38,979 nucleotides of DNA. Source: Komagataeibacter melomenusus. GTDB taxonomy: Bacteria; Pseudomonadota; Alphaproteobacteria; Acetobacterales; Acetobacteraceae. A model generated the notes under the pieces. That model saw only the letters and a list, made by a program, of their open reading frames with translations, had not been told where the DNA came from and did not search any database. This document shows positions 19,782 through 30,118 of the stretch, one piece after another (position 1 is the first letter of the stretch; every line of letters begins with the position of its first letter). The position numbers and the translations under genes are program-made. The stretch is from the NCBI RefSeq assembly GCF_013155395.1, contig NZ_JABJWC010000033.1:1-38979 (forward strand), in the 5' to 3' direction.

Positions 19782-20547
19782 CGCCCTCTCCTTTCGTGCC
19801 ATGCGCAGGCGTCGCGATCACCAGCGCGGTGCCGGTTGCATCCTTGGCTTCCGCCACGCGCCAGGCCTCGGTGCCGTAGGTGCCGGGCACGGCGGCGATG
19901 TCATAGCTCTCACGCGGGCGCAGGAAGCCGCCCTGCGCATCCACGCCCGCGCCAAGGGGCACCTGCAGCATTTCAAGTGAATCGGCCACCGTGCGGTCAT
20001 GCTGGCGGTCGATGTTCTGCCGCCGCCCTGTCGGCCGTTCGCGCAGGGTGAGCACGATGGCCCCGATCATGGCCACCAGCAGCACCAGCGCGCAGGCCTG
20101 GAACAGGAAGATGTAGTGGGTGTAGATCACATCGCCCAAAGCCGCAGTATTGGTGCGCTCGGGTGATGAGGGCACCAGATGCGCGATCTGCCCGATATTG
20201 GAGGCCGACCGCCAGTGCATGAACGCCATGAGCAGTTCAACCAGCAGCACGCCGCCCACAACCCCGCCAATGGGCGCGTAACGCTGCACGCCTTCGCGCA
20301 TCTGCGTAAAGTTGACATCCAGCATCATGACCACGAACAGGAACAGCACGGCCACCGCGCCGACATAGACAATGACCAGCGTCATCGCCAGGAACTCGGC
20401 GCCTGCGATCAGGAACAGCCCGGCTGCGTTGAAGAACGCCAGGATCAGGAACAGCACCGAATGCACGGGGTTGCGCGCGCTCACCACCATGGTGGCGGAC
20501 AGGAGCAGGACCGCAGCAAAAACGTAAAAGACAATCTGGGTCATCAT
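19774..20547 (-). CDS. nuoJ: NADH-quinone oxidoreductase subunit J, with long C-terminal tail
   Basis: The 257-aa product is the ND6 membrane subunit with five helices. It starts [20 protein letters not shown]; the second ATG (20544) is an equal alternative. The conserved third helix with [27 protein letters not shown] is the pi-bulge helix next to the quinone site. After the fifth helix ([17 protein letters not shown]) the family normally has a short RRQNI tail. Here about 70 further residues follow, hydrophilic and Gly/Ala/Thr-rich, which makes the protein longer than most homologues. AGGA about nine bases upstream can start it, but a stronger ribosome site belongs to a tiny frame whose stop overlaps the nuoJ start. 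Confidence 0.95.
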   Translation of the reverse strand: MMTQIVFYVFAAVLLLSATMVVSARNPVHSVLFLILAFFNAAGLFLIAGAEFLAMTLVIVYVGAVAVLFLFVVMMLDVNFTQMREGVQRYAPIGGVVGGVLLVELLMAFMHWRSASNIGQIAHLVPSSPERTNTAALGDVIYTHYIFLFQACALVLLVAMIGAIVLTLRERPTGRRQNIDRQHDRTVADSLEMLQVPLGAGVDAQGGFLRPRESYDIAAVPGTYGTEAWRVAEAKDATGTALVIATPAHGTKGEGDE

Positions 20548-20567
20548 GGGTAGGTTTCCTGCCGCAT
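20544..20567 (-). promoter_or_regulatory. Seven-codon leader frame coupled to nuoJ
   Basis: On the minus strand AGGAGGAAA ends five bases before an ATG at 20567; the AGGAGG core has the ideal spacing of eight. The frame encodes MRQETYP and its TGA overlaps the ATGATG of nuoJ. It is the strongest ribosome site near nuoJ and lies in the only sizeable gap (78 bases) of the operon. A leader peptide that delivers ribosomes to nuoJ is a reasonable inference, but not proved. Confidence 0.45.
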
Positions 20568-20625
20568 GGATGTTTCCTCCTGCTGGCACGGCTTCCCCGG
20601 CATGGGCCGGGGCGGCCATGCACGT

Positions 20626-21114
20626 TCAGCGGTACGGGGCATCAAGCTCGAGCCTGCGGGCCAGCACGCTTTCCCAGCGGTCGCCATTGGCCAGCAGCTT
20701 GTCCTTGTCGTACATCAGTTCTTCGCGGGTTTCGGTCGCGAACTCATAATTCGGCCCCTCGACAATCGCATCGACCGGGCAGGCTTCCTCGCACAGGCCG
20801 CAATAGATGCATTTGGTCATGTCGATGTCGTAGCGCGTGGTGCGGCGCGAGCCATCATCGCGCGGTTCGGCCTCGATGGTGATCGCCTCGGCAGGGCATG
20901 TCGCCTCGCACAGCTTGCACGCAATGCAGCGTTCCTCCCCATTGGGGTAGCGGCGCAGCGCATGCTCGCCCCGAAAGCGCGGCGAGAGCACGCCCTTCTC
21001 ATAGGGGTAGTTGATCGTGGCCTTGGGCTTGAAAAATGCCTTCAGCGTTGCCCCCATGCCGGCCGCAAGCTCGGCAAGCAGCATGGAACGGGCGGCTTTG
21101 GTCAATGTATTCAT
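20626..21114 (-). CDS. nuoI: NADH-quinone oxidoreductase subunit I
   Basis: The 162-aa product is the 8Fe ferredoxin-like subunit that carries clusters N6a and N6b toward N2. The two motifs are [12 protein letters not shown] (Cys63, 66, 69, 73) and [12 protein letters not shown] (Cys102, 105, 108, 112). An amphipathic N-terminal helix ([23 protein letters not shown]) binds it to the membrane arm. The ATG at 21114 shares its A with the last base of the nuoH stop (TGATG), so the pair is tightly coupled. A longer frame up to 21177 lies inside nuoH and is rejected. Length is typical. It is followed by the 78-base gap that precedes nuoJ. Confidence 0.97.
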   Translation of the reverse strand: MNTLTKAARSMLLAELAAGMGATLKAFFKPKATINYPYEKGVLSPRFRGEHALRRYPNGEERCIACKLCEATCPAEAITIEAEPRDDGSRRTTRYDIDMTKCIYCGLCEEACPVDAIVEGPNYEFATETREELMYDKDKLLANGDRWESVLARRLELDAPYR

Positions 21115-22136
21115 CAGCCTGCTCCTCCGGGCAGAAGGCCCGTTACCATCAGGAAGCCCGCCGTCAGCACCATCCACGCCAGCGAGAACGGCAGGAACAC
21201 CTTCCAGCCCAGCCGCATGAGCTGGTCATAGCGGTAGCGGGGGAATGTCGCGCGCACCCAGATGAACACGAACAGGCAGAACAGGATCTTGGCGATCAGC
21301 CACAAGGGCCCCGGTATCCATGTAAAGGGAGCGATGGCCAGCGGCGGCAGCCAGCCACCCAGGAACAGGATGCTGACCATGCCGGACATGAGGAACATGT
21401 TCGCGTATTCACCCAGGAAAAACAGGCCGAAGGCGAGTGCCGAATATTCCACGAAGAAGCCTGCCACCAGTTCGCTCTCGCCCTCGGGCAGGTCGAACGG
21501 CGCGCGGTTGGTCTCGGCCAGTGCCGAGATGAAAAACACGATGAACATCGGGAACATGGGCAGGCAGAACCACACATGGCGCTGCGCCAGCACGATGTCG
21601 TTGAGGTTGAGGCTGCCCACCGCCAGCAGCACCGACACGATCACCAGCCCGATGGACACCTCATACGACACCATCTGCGCCGCCGAGCGCAGCCCGCCGA
21701 GGAAGGCGTATTTGGAGTTCGACGCCCAGCCCGCGATCAGCATGCCGTAAACACCGAGCGAGGAGATGGCCAGCAGGTAGAGGATGCCCACATTGATGTT
21801 GGCAATGGCCAGCCCGTTACCCGTGGGAATGACCGCCCACGCGATCATGGCCAGCGAGAAGGTCAGGAAGGGCGCAAACAGGAACAGCATCCGGTTGGCA
21901 CCCGAGGGAATGACCGTCTCCTTGGTCAGCATCTTGATGGCATCGGCAAAGGCCTGCAGCACGCCGAACGGGCCGTTCACGTTCGGCCCCTTGCGCAACT
22001 GCATCGCGGCCATCACCTTGCGCTCGGCCAGCGTAAGGTAGGCCACGCCCAGCAGCAGCGGCACGAGCACCGCAAGGGATTCGAGCACGATCAGCAGCAA
22101 CTGGCCAAGCGTGGTGTGAAAGAAGAAATCCGCCAT
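21114..22136 (-). CDS. nuoH: NADH-quinone oxidoreductase subunit H
   Basis: The 340-aa product is the ND1 membrane subunit that builds the quinone chamber together with NuoB and NuoD. Family blocks are [17 protein letters not shown] near residue 40, [14 protein letters not shown], the loop [20 protein letters not shown], and [15 protein letters not shown] near the C-terminus. About eight membrane helices can be counted. The ATG at 22136 comes four bases after the nuoG stop, and GGAG, seven bases upstream, is part of the last nuoG codons. Upstream in-frame extension to 22220 would overlap nuoG and is not supported. Confidence 0.97.
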   Translation of the reverse strand: MADFFFHTTLGQLLLIVLESLAVLVPLLLGVAYLTLAERKVMAAMQLRKGPNVNGPFGVLQAFADAIKMLTKETVIPSGANRMLFLFAPFLTFSLAMIAWAVIPTGNGLAIANINVGILYLLAISSLGVYGMLIAGWASNSKYAFLGGLRSAAQMVSYEVSIGLVIVSVLLAVGSLNLNDIVLAQRHVWFCLPMFPMFIVFFISALAETNRAPFDLPEGESELVAGFFVEYSALAFGLFFLGEYANMFLMSGMVSILFLGGWLPPLAIAPFTWIPGPLWLIAKILFCLFVFIWVRATFPRYRYDQLMRLGWKVFLPFSLAWMVLTAGFLMVTGLLPGGAG

Positions 22137-22140
22137 GTCC

Positions 22141-24207
22141 CTACTCCGCCGCCTCGATTGCGGGGCGCACATAAATCCCCGAACAGGTTTCCATGGTCGG
22201 GCTTGCGCGACACACGGCATGGGTCAGGTAATAATCGGCAATGACCGGATGGAACGGCGTTGCCGCCACCGCCACGCTGCCCGCCTGCGGGGGCGTTGTG
22301 TCCGTAGTGCCAAGGCGTGTGTGTTCCGCCTGCCCGTAGGCCGGGTGCGCCTGCGCCATCCGTGCGCGCAGGGCCTCGATCGTGTCATAGGGCAGCTTGC
22401 GGCCCGCCACCTCCGAGAAAGCGCGTAGGATGCGCCAGTCCTCACGCGCGTCGCCCGGCGGCATGACCGCGCGGAAGGCGCGCTGCACGCGGCCTTCGGT
22501 ATTGGTGTAGGTGCCCGGCTTCTCGGCATAGAGCACGCCGGGCAGGATCACATCCGCCCGCGCGGCCCCCGCATCACCATGATGGCCCTGATAGATGACG
22601 AACGTGTCCGGCCCGATGTCCTGCACCGCGAACTCATCGGCCCCCATCAGCCACAGCACGTCCACGCCGCCGCCCAGCATGCCCGCCACGTCACGCCCCT
22701 GCGCGCCAGGCACGAGGCCGAGGTCCAGCCCCGCCATGCGGCTTGCCGCCGTGTGCAGCACGTTGAAGCCGTGCCAGTCGGGGCGGATGGCACCCGCCTG
22801 CACCGCCAGGTCCCAGCAGGCCTTTGCAATAGCTGGCCCGTCGGGGCGGGTCAGCGCGCCGTGGCCCACGATGATCATGGGGTTCTTGGCGTTGGCCAGC
22901 ACCTCGGCAAAGGGCAGTTCGCCTGCCGCGAGTTTCGCCAGTGTGTCCGGCCCCTCGCCCAGCACGTCTGCCGTGTAGGTCGGATCGGCATTGGGCGCGC
23001 CGATCATGGCGATGGGGAATTTGCCCCGTCCCGCATCGACAAACCGCCTGCGGATGCGGGCATTGAGCACAGGGGCTTCCTGGCGGGGGATGGAGCCTAC
23101 GATCAGCAGCGCATCCGCCGCGTCAATGCCCGCAATGCCGGTATTGAAGGTGTAGAAGTCACGCCGCGATGTATCGTAATGCGCGCCGTCCTGCCTGCAG
23201 TCGATATTGGGCGAACCCAGCATGTCCATCAGGTCCTTGAGCGCCATCAGGCTCTCGGCATCGCACATGTCACCGGCAATCGCGCCGATGCGCGCGCCCG
23301 GCACGCCCTTGAGGCGCGTTGCGATGAGCGAGAACGCATCCGCCCAGCCTGCGGGCTGGAGCTTGCCGTCCACCCGCACCCAGGGCCGGTCGAGGCGGCG
23401 GCGGCGGAAGCCATCGACCACGAAGCGGCCCTTGTCAGCCAGCCATTCCTCGTTCACCTCATCATTGATGCGCGGCACGATGCGCAGCACCGACGCCCCG
23501 CGGGCCTGCATGACGATGTTGGTGCCCACCGCATCGCACACATCAATGGAGTCCGTGCGCTTGAGTTCCCACGGCCGGGAGGAGAAGGCGTAGGGCTGCG
23601 AGGTCAGCGCGCCCACGGGGCAGATATCGATCAGGTTGCCCGACAGTTCGGATGTCAGTGCCTTCTCGACGTAATTGGTGATCTCGAGGTTCTCGCCACG
23701 GGATACGCCGCCGAGTTCGGGCACGCCCGCCACCTCGGTGGAAAAGCGGATGCAGCGCGTGCACTGGATGCAGCGCGTCATCACCGTCTTGACCAGCGGG
23801 CCGAGATACTTGTCGGTGACCGCGCGCTTGTTCTCGCGGTAGCGCGAATGGTCCGCTCCGTAGCCGAAGGCCTGGTCCTGCAGGTCGCATTCGCCGCCCT
23901 GGTCGCAGATGGGGCAGTCAAGCGGGTGGTTGATGAGCAGGAACTCCATCACCGCGCGGCGGGCACGGCGCACCACCTCGGTATCGGTAAAGATCTGCAT
24001 GCCATTGCTGATGGGAAAGCCGCACGAGGCTACCGGCTTGCGCCCGCCCGAGACCTCGACAAGGCACATGCGGCAGTTGCCCGCGACCGACAGCCGCTCA
24101 TGGTAGCAAAAGCGCGGGATTTCCTTGCCCGCCGCCTCGCACGCCTGCAGCGCGGAAGAGCCGGGGGCGACATCAACCACAATACCGTCAACGGTTACTT
24201 TGACCAC
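22141..24207 (-). CDS. nuoG: NADH-quinone oxidoreductase subunit G
   Basis: The 688-aa product is the largest peripheral subunit. Its N-terminal part holds a plant-ferredoxin-like 2Fe-2S domain ([18 protein letters not shown]) and the His-ligated cluster motif [20 protein letters not shown] 4Fe-4S site [14 protein letters not shown] follows, with a further Cys near [11 protein letters not shown]. The rest is a molybdopterin-oxidoreductase-like domain that no longer binds cofactor in complex I. The start is a GTG at 24207, preceded by GGAG eight bases upstream in the last codons of nuoF. No extra N7 cluster motif was seen, as is normal outside groups related to E. coli. Length is typical of alphaproteobacteria. 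Confidence 0.97.
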   Translation of the reverse strand: MVKVTVDGIVVDVAPGSSALQACEAAGKEIPRFCYHERLSVAGNCRMCLVEVSGGRKPVASCGFPISNGMQIFTDTEVVRRARRAVMEFLLINHPLDCPICDQGGECDLQDQAFGYGADHSRYRENKRAVTDKYLGPLVKTVMTRCIQCTRCIRFSTEVAGVPELGGVSRGENLEITNYVEKALTSELSGNLIDICPVGALTSQPYAFSSRPWELKRTDSIDVCDAVGTNIVMQARGASVLRIVPRINDEVNEEWLADKGRFVVDGFRRRRLDRPWVRVDGKLQPAGWADAFSLIATRLKGVPGARIGAIAGDMCDAESLMALKDLMDMLGSPNIDCRQDGAHYDTSRRDFYTFNTGIAGIDAADALLIVGSIPRQEAPVLNARIRRRFVDAGRGKFPIAMIGAPNADPTYTADVLGEGPDTLAKLAAGELPFAEVLANAKNPMIIVGHGALTRPDGPAIAKACWDLAVQAGAIRPDWHGFNVLHTAASRMAGLDLGLVPGAQGRDVAGMLGGGVDVLWLMGADEFAVQDIGPDTFVIYQGHHGDAGAARADVILPGVLYAEKPGTYTNTEGRVQRAFRAVMPPGDAREDWRILRAFSEVAGRKLPYDTIEALRARMAQAHPAYGQAEHTRLGTTDTTPPQAGSVAVAATPFHPVIADYYLTHAVCRASPTMETCSGIYVRPAIEAAE

Positions 24208-24212
24208 TGTTC

Positions 24213-25538
<1,326 letters not shown>

Positions 25539-25543
25539 GCGCT

Positions 25544-26194
25544 TTACCCCTGCCCCTGCGGCTTGATTGCGGCGTCATCCACCAGCACCTTGCGCCCGCC
25601 CGCGGGGGCCGAGTTCAGGCGGTCGATGGTGGGGCCGGGCGTGGGGCGCTCGCCGCGCCTGAGGGCCTCGATCAGTTCAAGCGTGCGCGGGCCGTCGAGA
25701 TCCTCGTAGTAATCATCATCAACCTGCAGGATCGGCGCATTGGCGCAGGCGCCAAGGCATTCCACCTCCGTCAGGGTGAACAGGCCGTCCGCGCTGGTCT
25801 CGCCAAACGCGCTGATGCCGGTGGCTTTCTTGCACGCCGCCGTCACGTCATCGGAGCCGCGCAGCCAGCACGAGGTGGTGGTGCAGACCTGCAGATGGTA
25901 GCGGCCGATCGGCTTTGTATTGAACATGAGGTAGAAGGTCGCGACCTCATACACCCGGATCGGCGCCATCTCGAGGCGCCTGGCCACCACGTCCATGGCG
26001 ATGCGCGGTATCCACGCGCTGCCGGTCTGGCGGCCCATCTGCTTTTGCACCACGTAAAGCAGCGGCAGCACGCCGCTTGCCTTGCGCTCGGGCGGGTATT
26101 TGGCCAGGATCACCGCAATCTGCTGCTCGCTCTCGGCATCGAATGCGAAATGGGTGGGTTCCGCGCCCGCAGGCGCAGTGGGCTGGGTGGACAT
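25544..26194 (-). CDS. nuoE: NADH-quinone oxidoreductase subunit E
   Basis: The 216-aa product is the thioredoxin-like 2Fe-2S subunit (cluster N1a). The four ligands are in [10 protein letters not shown] and CLGACANAP. The N-terminal helical part [15 protein letters not shown] block reads [15 protein letters not shown]. The C-terminal ~35 residues ([18 protein letters not shown]) are a Pro/Gly-rich tail common in alphaproteobacterial NuoE. I prefer the ATG at 26194 because AGGTGA stands about six bases before it. A GTG at 26203 would overlap the nuoD stop as GTGA and add three residues, and it is a real alternative. The operon order D-E-F is standard. Confidence 0.94.
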   Translation of the reverse strand: MSTQPTAPAGAEPTHFAFDAESEQQIAVILAKYPPERKASGVLPLLYVVQKQMGRQTGSAWIPRIAMDVVARRLEMAPIRVYEVATFYLMFNTKPIGRYHLQVCTTTSCWLRGSDDVTAACKKATGISAFGETSADGLFTLTEVECLGACANAPILQVDDDYYEDLDGPRTLELIEALRRGERPTPGPTIDRLNSAPAGGRKVLVDDAAIKPQGQG

Positions 26195-26199
26195 GTCGG

Positions 26200-27456
26200 T
26201 CACCTGTCAATCTCGCCAAACACCAGGTCGAGCGACCCGATAATGGCCACGGCATCCGCCAGCATGTGGCGGCGCGACATCTCATCAATGGCTTGGAGAT
26301 GGGAAAAGCCCGTGGGCCGGATCTTGCAGCGATACGGCCGGTTGCTGCCATCGGCCACCAGATACACGCCAAACTCGCCCTTGGGCGTTTCAGTCACGGT
26401 GTAGGTGGCGCCGGGCGGCACGTGATAGCCTTCGGTAAACAGCTTGAAGTGATGGATCAGCGCTTCCATCGAGCGCTTCATCTCGCGCCGGGGCGGTGGC
26501 GTGATCTTGTGATCCTGCACCTTCACCGGGCCGGGGCGCATCTGCTCAAGGCACTGGTTGATGATCTTTACGCTCTCGCGCATCTCGGCCACGCGCACGA
26601 GGTAGCGGTCGTAGCAGTCACCCTGTCGGCCCACCGGCACGTTGAAGTGCACCTTGTCGTAATTGTCATAGGGCTGGCTGCGGCGCAGGTCCCACGGCAC
26701 GCCGGAAGCGCGCAGGCACGGCCCGCTGAAGCCCCAGGCCAGCGCCTGCTCGGTGGTGAACACGCCAATGCCCACCGTGCGCTGCTTCCAGATACGGTTG
26801 CTGGTCAGCAGGCTTTCAAGGTCGTCGATCCATTGCGGGAAGGTACCTGCCCAGTTGGCAATGCGCTCCTCCAGCCCGGCGGGCAGGTCCTGCGCCACGC
26901 CGCCGGGGCGGACGTAATTGGCATGGAAGCGCGCGCCGGATGCGGCCTCGTAGAACTCGATCAGCTTCTCGCGTTCCTCATACCCCCACAGCGCGGGTGT
27001 CAGCGCGCCACAATCCAGCCCGAAGGAGGTCAGGTTGAGGATATGGTTGAGGATGCGCGTGATCTCGGCAAACATCACCCGGATCCACTTCGCGCGGTCC
27101 GGGGCCTCGATGTCGAGCAGCTTTTCCACCGCCAGCGCAAAGGCCTGCTCCTCGCACATGGGCGAGACGTAATCGAGCCGGTCGAAATAGGGCAGTGCCT
27201 TGGGGTAGGTCTTGTATTCGATCAGCTTTTCCGTGCCGCGATGCAAAAGCCCGACATGCGGGATGGCGCGGGCCACGACCTCGCCCTCCATTTCCAGCAC
27301 CAGCCGCAGCACGCCATGGGCGGACGGGTGCTGGGGGCCGAAATTCAGCGCGTGGGAGTCAATTTCCACCACATGACGCTTCACCTCGCCATCGGGCTCT
27401 TCTGGCAGCAGGCTGTCGGGAATGTCCGTATCGCTACGCAGGGTGACATCGCTCAT
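26200..27456 (-). CDS. nuoD: NADH-quinone oxidoreductase subunit D
   Basis: The 418-aa product is the 49-kDa subunit related to the large subunit of NiFe hydrogenases. It lines the quinone pocket. [16 protein letters not shown] near residue 38 carries the His that contacts quinone. The family blocks [30 protein letters not shown] and [34 protein letters not shown] follow; the last is the conserved C-terminus. It is separate from NuoC, as in most bacteria outside Enterobacteria. The ATG at 27456 has AAAGGG about nine bases upstream and lies four bases after the nuoC stop. The longer frame to 27507 would overlap nuoC. Confidence 0.97.
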   Translation of the reverse strand: MSDVTLRSDTDIPDSLLPEEPDGEVKRHVVEIDSHALNFGPQHPSAHGVLRLVLEMEGEVVARAIPHVGLLHRGTEKLIEYKTYPKALPYFDRLDYVSPMCEEQAFALAVEKLLDIEAPDRAKWIRVMFAEITRILNHILNLTSFGLDCGALTPALWGYEEREKLIEFYEAASGARFHANYVRPGGVAQDLPAGLEERIANWAGTFPQWIDDLESLLTSNRIWKQRTVGIGVFTTEQALAWGFSGPCLRASGVPWDLRRSQPYDNYDKVHFNVPVGRQGDCYDRYLVRVAEMRESVKIINQCLEQMRPGPVKVQDHKITPPPRREMKRSMEALIHHFKLFTEGYHVPPGATYTVTETPKGEFGVYLVADGSNRPYRCKIRPTGFSHLQAIDEMSRRHMLADAVAIIGSLDLVFGEIDR

Positions 27457-27460
27457 CGGC

Positions 27461-28126
27461 TCAGCCCTTTCGCTTGATGTCGTGGCGGTCGGCATGGGCC
27501 TTTTCATCGCCCGGCAGGGTCAGGATGCCTTCCCATGGCGATTCAAAGTCGAAATTGCGGAAGTCCTGCACCAGGTCGACCGGCTCATAGACCACCTGCC
27601 GCCGTTCCTCGTCGTACCGCATCTCGACATAGCCGGTCAGCGGGAAGTCCTTGCGCAGCGGGTGCCCCTCGAAGCCGTAATCGGTCAGGATGCGGCGCAG
27701 GTCCGGCTGGTCGGTAAACAGGATGCCGAACAGGTCATAGGCCTCGCGCTCCCACCATGTGGCGGCAGGCCAGAGCTGGTGCACCGACGGCACGGGATGG
27801 GTCTCATCCGTGGTCACGATCACGCGGATACGGTGGTTATGGGTGACCGAGAGCAGGTTGTAGACCACCTCGAAGCGTTCCGCACGGTCGGGAAAGTCCA
27901 CGCCGCATATGTCCATCACCTGCTGGCAGGCATAAAGCGGGTCATCGCGCAGCATGGCCATGAGCGCGAGCAGCCGGTCGCGCGTGGTGCGTACCACAAG
28001 CTCGCCCTTTTCGATGCCAGCGGACATGATGCCCGGAATGGTGGTGGACAGGCGGAAGCTGATGGCCCCAAGGCTGCCCGTAACCCCGCGCGGCTGGCTT
28101 GCGGGAAGGTTCTGCACATCAGCCAC
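27461..28126 (-). CDS. nuoC: NADH-quinone oxidoreductase subunit C
   Basis: The 221-aa product is the 30-kDa subunit of the hydrophilic arm, with no cofactor. Its signature [18 protein letters not shown] and the following [21 protein letters not shown] are complete. The start is a GTG at 28126 that overlaps the end of nuoB by eight bases (GTGGCTGA), the same overlap length as between nuoJ and nuoK. The C-terminal ~50 residues ([20 protein letters not shown]) are the usual strap over NuoD. Length is typical. Confidence 0.96.
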   Translation of the reverse strand: MADVQNLPASQPRGVTGSLGAISFRLSTTIPGIMSAGIEKGELVVRTTRDRLLALMAMLRDDPLYACQQVMDICGVDFPDRAERFEVVYNLLSVTHNHRIRVIVTTDETHPVPSVHQLWPAATWWEREAYDLFGILFTDQPDLRRILTDYGFEGHPLRKDFPLTGYVEMRYDEERRQVVYEPVDLVQDFRNFDFESPWEGILTLPGDEKAHADRHDIKRKG

Positions 28127-28700
28127 GGCGGATTGTCCCCGTCCTGCGGATTTTCTTCTGCAGTTGCAGGATGCCGTAGATCAGCGCCTCCGCCGTAGGC
28201 GGGCAGCCGGGCACATACACATCCACCGGCACGATGCGGTCGCACCCGCGCACGACGGAATAGGAATAATGGTAATACCCGCCGCCGTTGGCGCATGACC
28301 CCATGGAGATGACCCAGCGCGGCTCGGCCATCTGGTCGTACACGCGCCGCAGCGCCGGGGCCATCTTGTTGGTGAGCGTGCCCGCCACGATCATCACATC
28401 GGACTGGCGTGGCGAGCCACGCGGGATGATGCCCATGCGGTCGAGATCGTAGCGCGGCATGTAGGCGTGGATCATTTCCACCGCACAGCAGGCCAGCCCG
28501 AACGACATGGGCCACAGGCTGCCCGTGCGCCCCCAGTTGACCAGCTTGTCGAGACTGGCGACGACAAAGCCCTTTTCCGTCATCTCGCCGGTAATGCCTT
28601 TTATCACCGCATCCTGCTCCGCCCCGGGGGGCAGCATCTCGCGGTTCCAGGCAATGCTGTCAGCGGGCCGGCCCGGCCCTGAGGTATCGTCGTTGCCCAT
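28119..28700 (-). CDS. nuoB: NADH-quinone oxidoreductase subunit B
   Basis: The 193-aa product binds cluster N2, the last iron-sulphur centre before quinone. The ligands are the tandem Cys71-Cys72 ([10 protein letters not shown]), Cys136 (MGSCANGGG) and Cys166 ([11 protein letters not shown]). The start choice matters: an ATG at 28721, two bases after the nuoA stop, is possible. But the ATG at 28700 follows GGGGAGG with a spacing of seven, so I take 28700. The N-terminal ~40 residues are variable; the conserved part begins near [15 protein letters not shown]. The product is peripheral and interacts with NuoD, NuoI and NuoH. Confidence 0.95.
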   Translation of the reverse strand: MGNDDTSGPGRPADSIAWNREMLPPGAEQDAVIKGITGEMTEKGFVVASLDKLVNWGRTGSLWPMSFGLACCAVEMIHAYMPRYDLDRMGIIPRGSPRQSDVMIVAGTLTNKMAPALRRVYDQMAEPRWVISMGSCANGGGYYHYSYSVVRGCDRIVPVDVYVPGCPPTAEALIYGILQLQKKIRRTGTIRRG

Positions 28701-28723
28701 CGGGGCGCCTCCCCTTGTCATGT

Positions 28724-29089
28724 TCAATCCCAGTCCAGGGCGCCCTTGCTCCATTCGTAAATGAAGCCGACGACCAGAACGCCGAGGAAACCCATCATGG
28801 AGGCGAAGCCGAACCAGCCGATGCGCGACAGGCTGAGCGCCCAGGGAAAGAGAAAAGCGACCTCAAGGTCGAAAATGATGAACAGGATCGCCACCAGGTA
28901 GAACCGCACGTCAAAACGGCGGCGGGCATTGTCAAATGCCTCGAAACCACATTCATAGGCCGACGTTTTCTCGGCATAGGGTTTCTGGTGGCCAAAAAGC
29001 AGCGAACTGCCCAGCATGGCGCCCGCAATGACCACGGCAATGCACCCGAATATCAGTACGGGCAAATAATCAGCGATAACGGAATGCAT
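28724..29089 (-). CDS. nuoA: NADH-quinone oxidoreductase subunit A
   Basis: The 121-aa product is the ND3 membrane subunit with three helices. The loop after helix one carries [32 protein letters not shown], where the Cys and the acidic residues mark the conformational-switch loop near quinone. I chose the ATG at 29089 ([12 protein letters not shown]). A TTG at 29104 would add five residues. It is the first gene of the operon. The 227 bases between it and the tRNA terminator must hold the nuo promoter: a TTGACG at about 29257 on the minus strand is a candidate -35, but no clear -10 follows at the right spacing. Confidence 0.95.
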   Translation of the reverse strand: MHSVIADYLPVLIFGCIAVVIAGAMLGSSLLFGHQKPYAEKTSAYECGFEAFDNARRRFDVRFYLVAILFIIFDLEVAFLFPWALSLSRIGWFGFASMMGFLGVLVVGFIYEWSKGALDWD

Positions 29090-29316
29090 CTTCCGTGTTC
29101 CCAACCTGTTAATACGCCGCCCGGTGTCTTTATCGACTTATATGTGGCTGAAGGGATGCTAGACCCAACCCGGTGGGGGGAACAGTTACTTAACCGTGTG
29201 CATTCATGAACATTACCGTGAAGACGAATACAGTAACGCTTCCGTCAACACTGTTCTGCTCCGGCCATTATGGCACGATTTATTGTTCTCATTTTTTCGT
29301 GTGGGAAAGCACGCAT

Positions 29317-29347
29317 AAAAAAACGCCAGTGCACGGGCATCTGGCGT
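29317..29347 (-). terminator. Intrinsic terminator of the tRNA-Val/tRNA-Asp transcript
   Basis: ACGCCAG (29323-29329) pairs with CTGGCGT (29341-29347) across an 11-base loop. Seven A at 29317-29323 make the U-tract on the minus strand. It lies 34 bases after the tRNA-Asp 3' end and separates the tRNA unit from the nuo operon. Confidence 0.8.
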
Positions 29348-29381
29348 GGTGCGGAACATTTTATGATGGGCTACGCCATAG

Positions 29382-29458
<77 letters not shown>

Positions 29459-29492
29459 ATGGGGCATGTCCCTGCATGGCAACAGGAAAACA

Positions 29493-29567
29493 TGGTGGGC
29501 GATGACGGGATCGAACCGCCGACCCTCTCGGTGTAAACGAGATGCTCTACCGCTAAGCTAATCGCCC
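29493..29567 (-). tRNA. tRNA-Val (UAC)
   Basis: The minus strand gives acceptor GGGCGAT with ATCGCCC, D arm GCTTAGCGGTAGAGC, anticodon stem TCTCG/CGAGA with loop TTTACAC and anticodon TAC, and T arm GGCGG-TTCGATC-CCGTC. The discriminator is A and CCA is encoded. It lies 34 bases before tRNA-Asp and probably shares its transcript. Confidence 0.97.
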
Positions 29568-29588
29568 GCGCCCCTAGTAAGGGATTAC

Positions 29589-29624
29589 AAAAAAGGGGGC
29601 AACCCGGAAAATGGATTGCCCCCT
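29589..29624 (-). terminator. Intrinsic terminator of hup
   Basis: GGGGGCAA (29595-29602) pairs with TTGCCCCC (29616-29623). Six A at 29589-29594 form the minus-strand U-tract, and a T-rich run lies on the other side as well. It is 26 bases after the hup stop. Confidence 0.85.
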
Positions 29625-29649
29625 CTTTTTTTCCTGAAAACAGGCGGTC

Positions 29650-29937
29650 TTACTTGCTGACCGCTTCCTTCAGGTTCTTGCCCGGCTTGAAACGCACGGA
29701 CGTGGATTCCGGAATGTCCAGCGGTTCACCCGTGCGGGGGTTGCGGCCCTTGGCGGCCTTGCGGGTCGCCGTAACGAACGTGCCGAAACCGACCAGGCGA
29801 ACTTCCTGATTGTTTGCCAGCGCCTTTTCGATCGCACCGAAAACCGCATCAACCACTTCGCCAGCCTTGGCTTTGGCCAGATCGGCTTCCTCGGCTACCG
29901 CAGCAACCAGTTCCTGCTTGTTAAGTGGCTTCTCCAT
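29650..29937 (-). CDS. hup: DNA-binding protein HU
   Basis: The 95-aa product is the small nucleoid protein that bends DNA as a dimer. It starts MEKPLNKQELVAAVAEE; the diagnostic VRLVGFGTFVTATRKA strand precedes the GRNPRTGEPLDIPES beta-arm that inserts into the minor groove. The C-terminal strand-helix is VRFKPGKNLKEAV. The ATG at 29937 has AAGG six to seven bases upstream; a frame extending to 29979 is not supported. It follows lon, as hupB does in many Proteobacteria, and ends at its own terminator. Confidence 0.97.
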   Translation of the reverse strand: MEKPLNKQELVAAVAEEADLAKAKAGEVVDAVFGAIEKALANNQEVRLVGFGTFVTATRKAAKGRNPRTGEPLDIPESTSVRFKPGKNLKEAVSK

Positions 29938-30043
29938 TTTACGCCTTTCTTTGTACTGTGCGCTTACGCAATCGTTCAAACATCGCGCCGCATTTCTGCT
30001 CGCACTATGCCGCTGTTTTTTCTCACGTCAACCAACAGAATTC

Positions 30044-30073
30044 GGGGAATGACAGAGAAAACCGTCATTCCCC
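30044..30073 (-). terminator. Hairpin between lon and hup, possible lon terminator
   Basis: GGGGAATGAC (30044-30053) pairs perfectly with GTCATTCCCC (30064-30073) across a ten-base loop. It lies 45 bases after the lon stop but lacks a U-tract on the minus strand. It may be a factor-dependent terminator or a transcript-end stabiliser. Confidence 0.45.
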
Positions 30074-30118
30074 TCCATCATGACAATTTTGCGACCACGC
30101 ACCCCTGCCCTACGGCGC

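Noticed and set aside
29090-29316. Promoter of the nuo operon with TTGACG as -35
   Set aside because: No suitable -10 hexamer at 16-18 bases; too weak to list as a feature.
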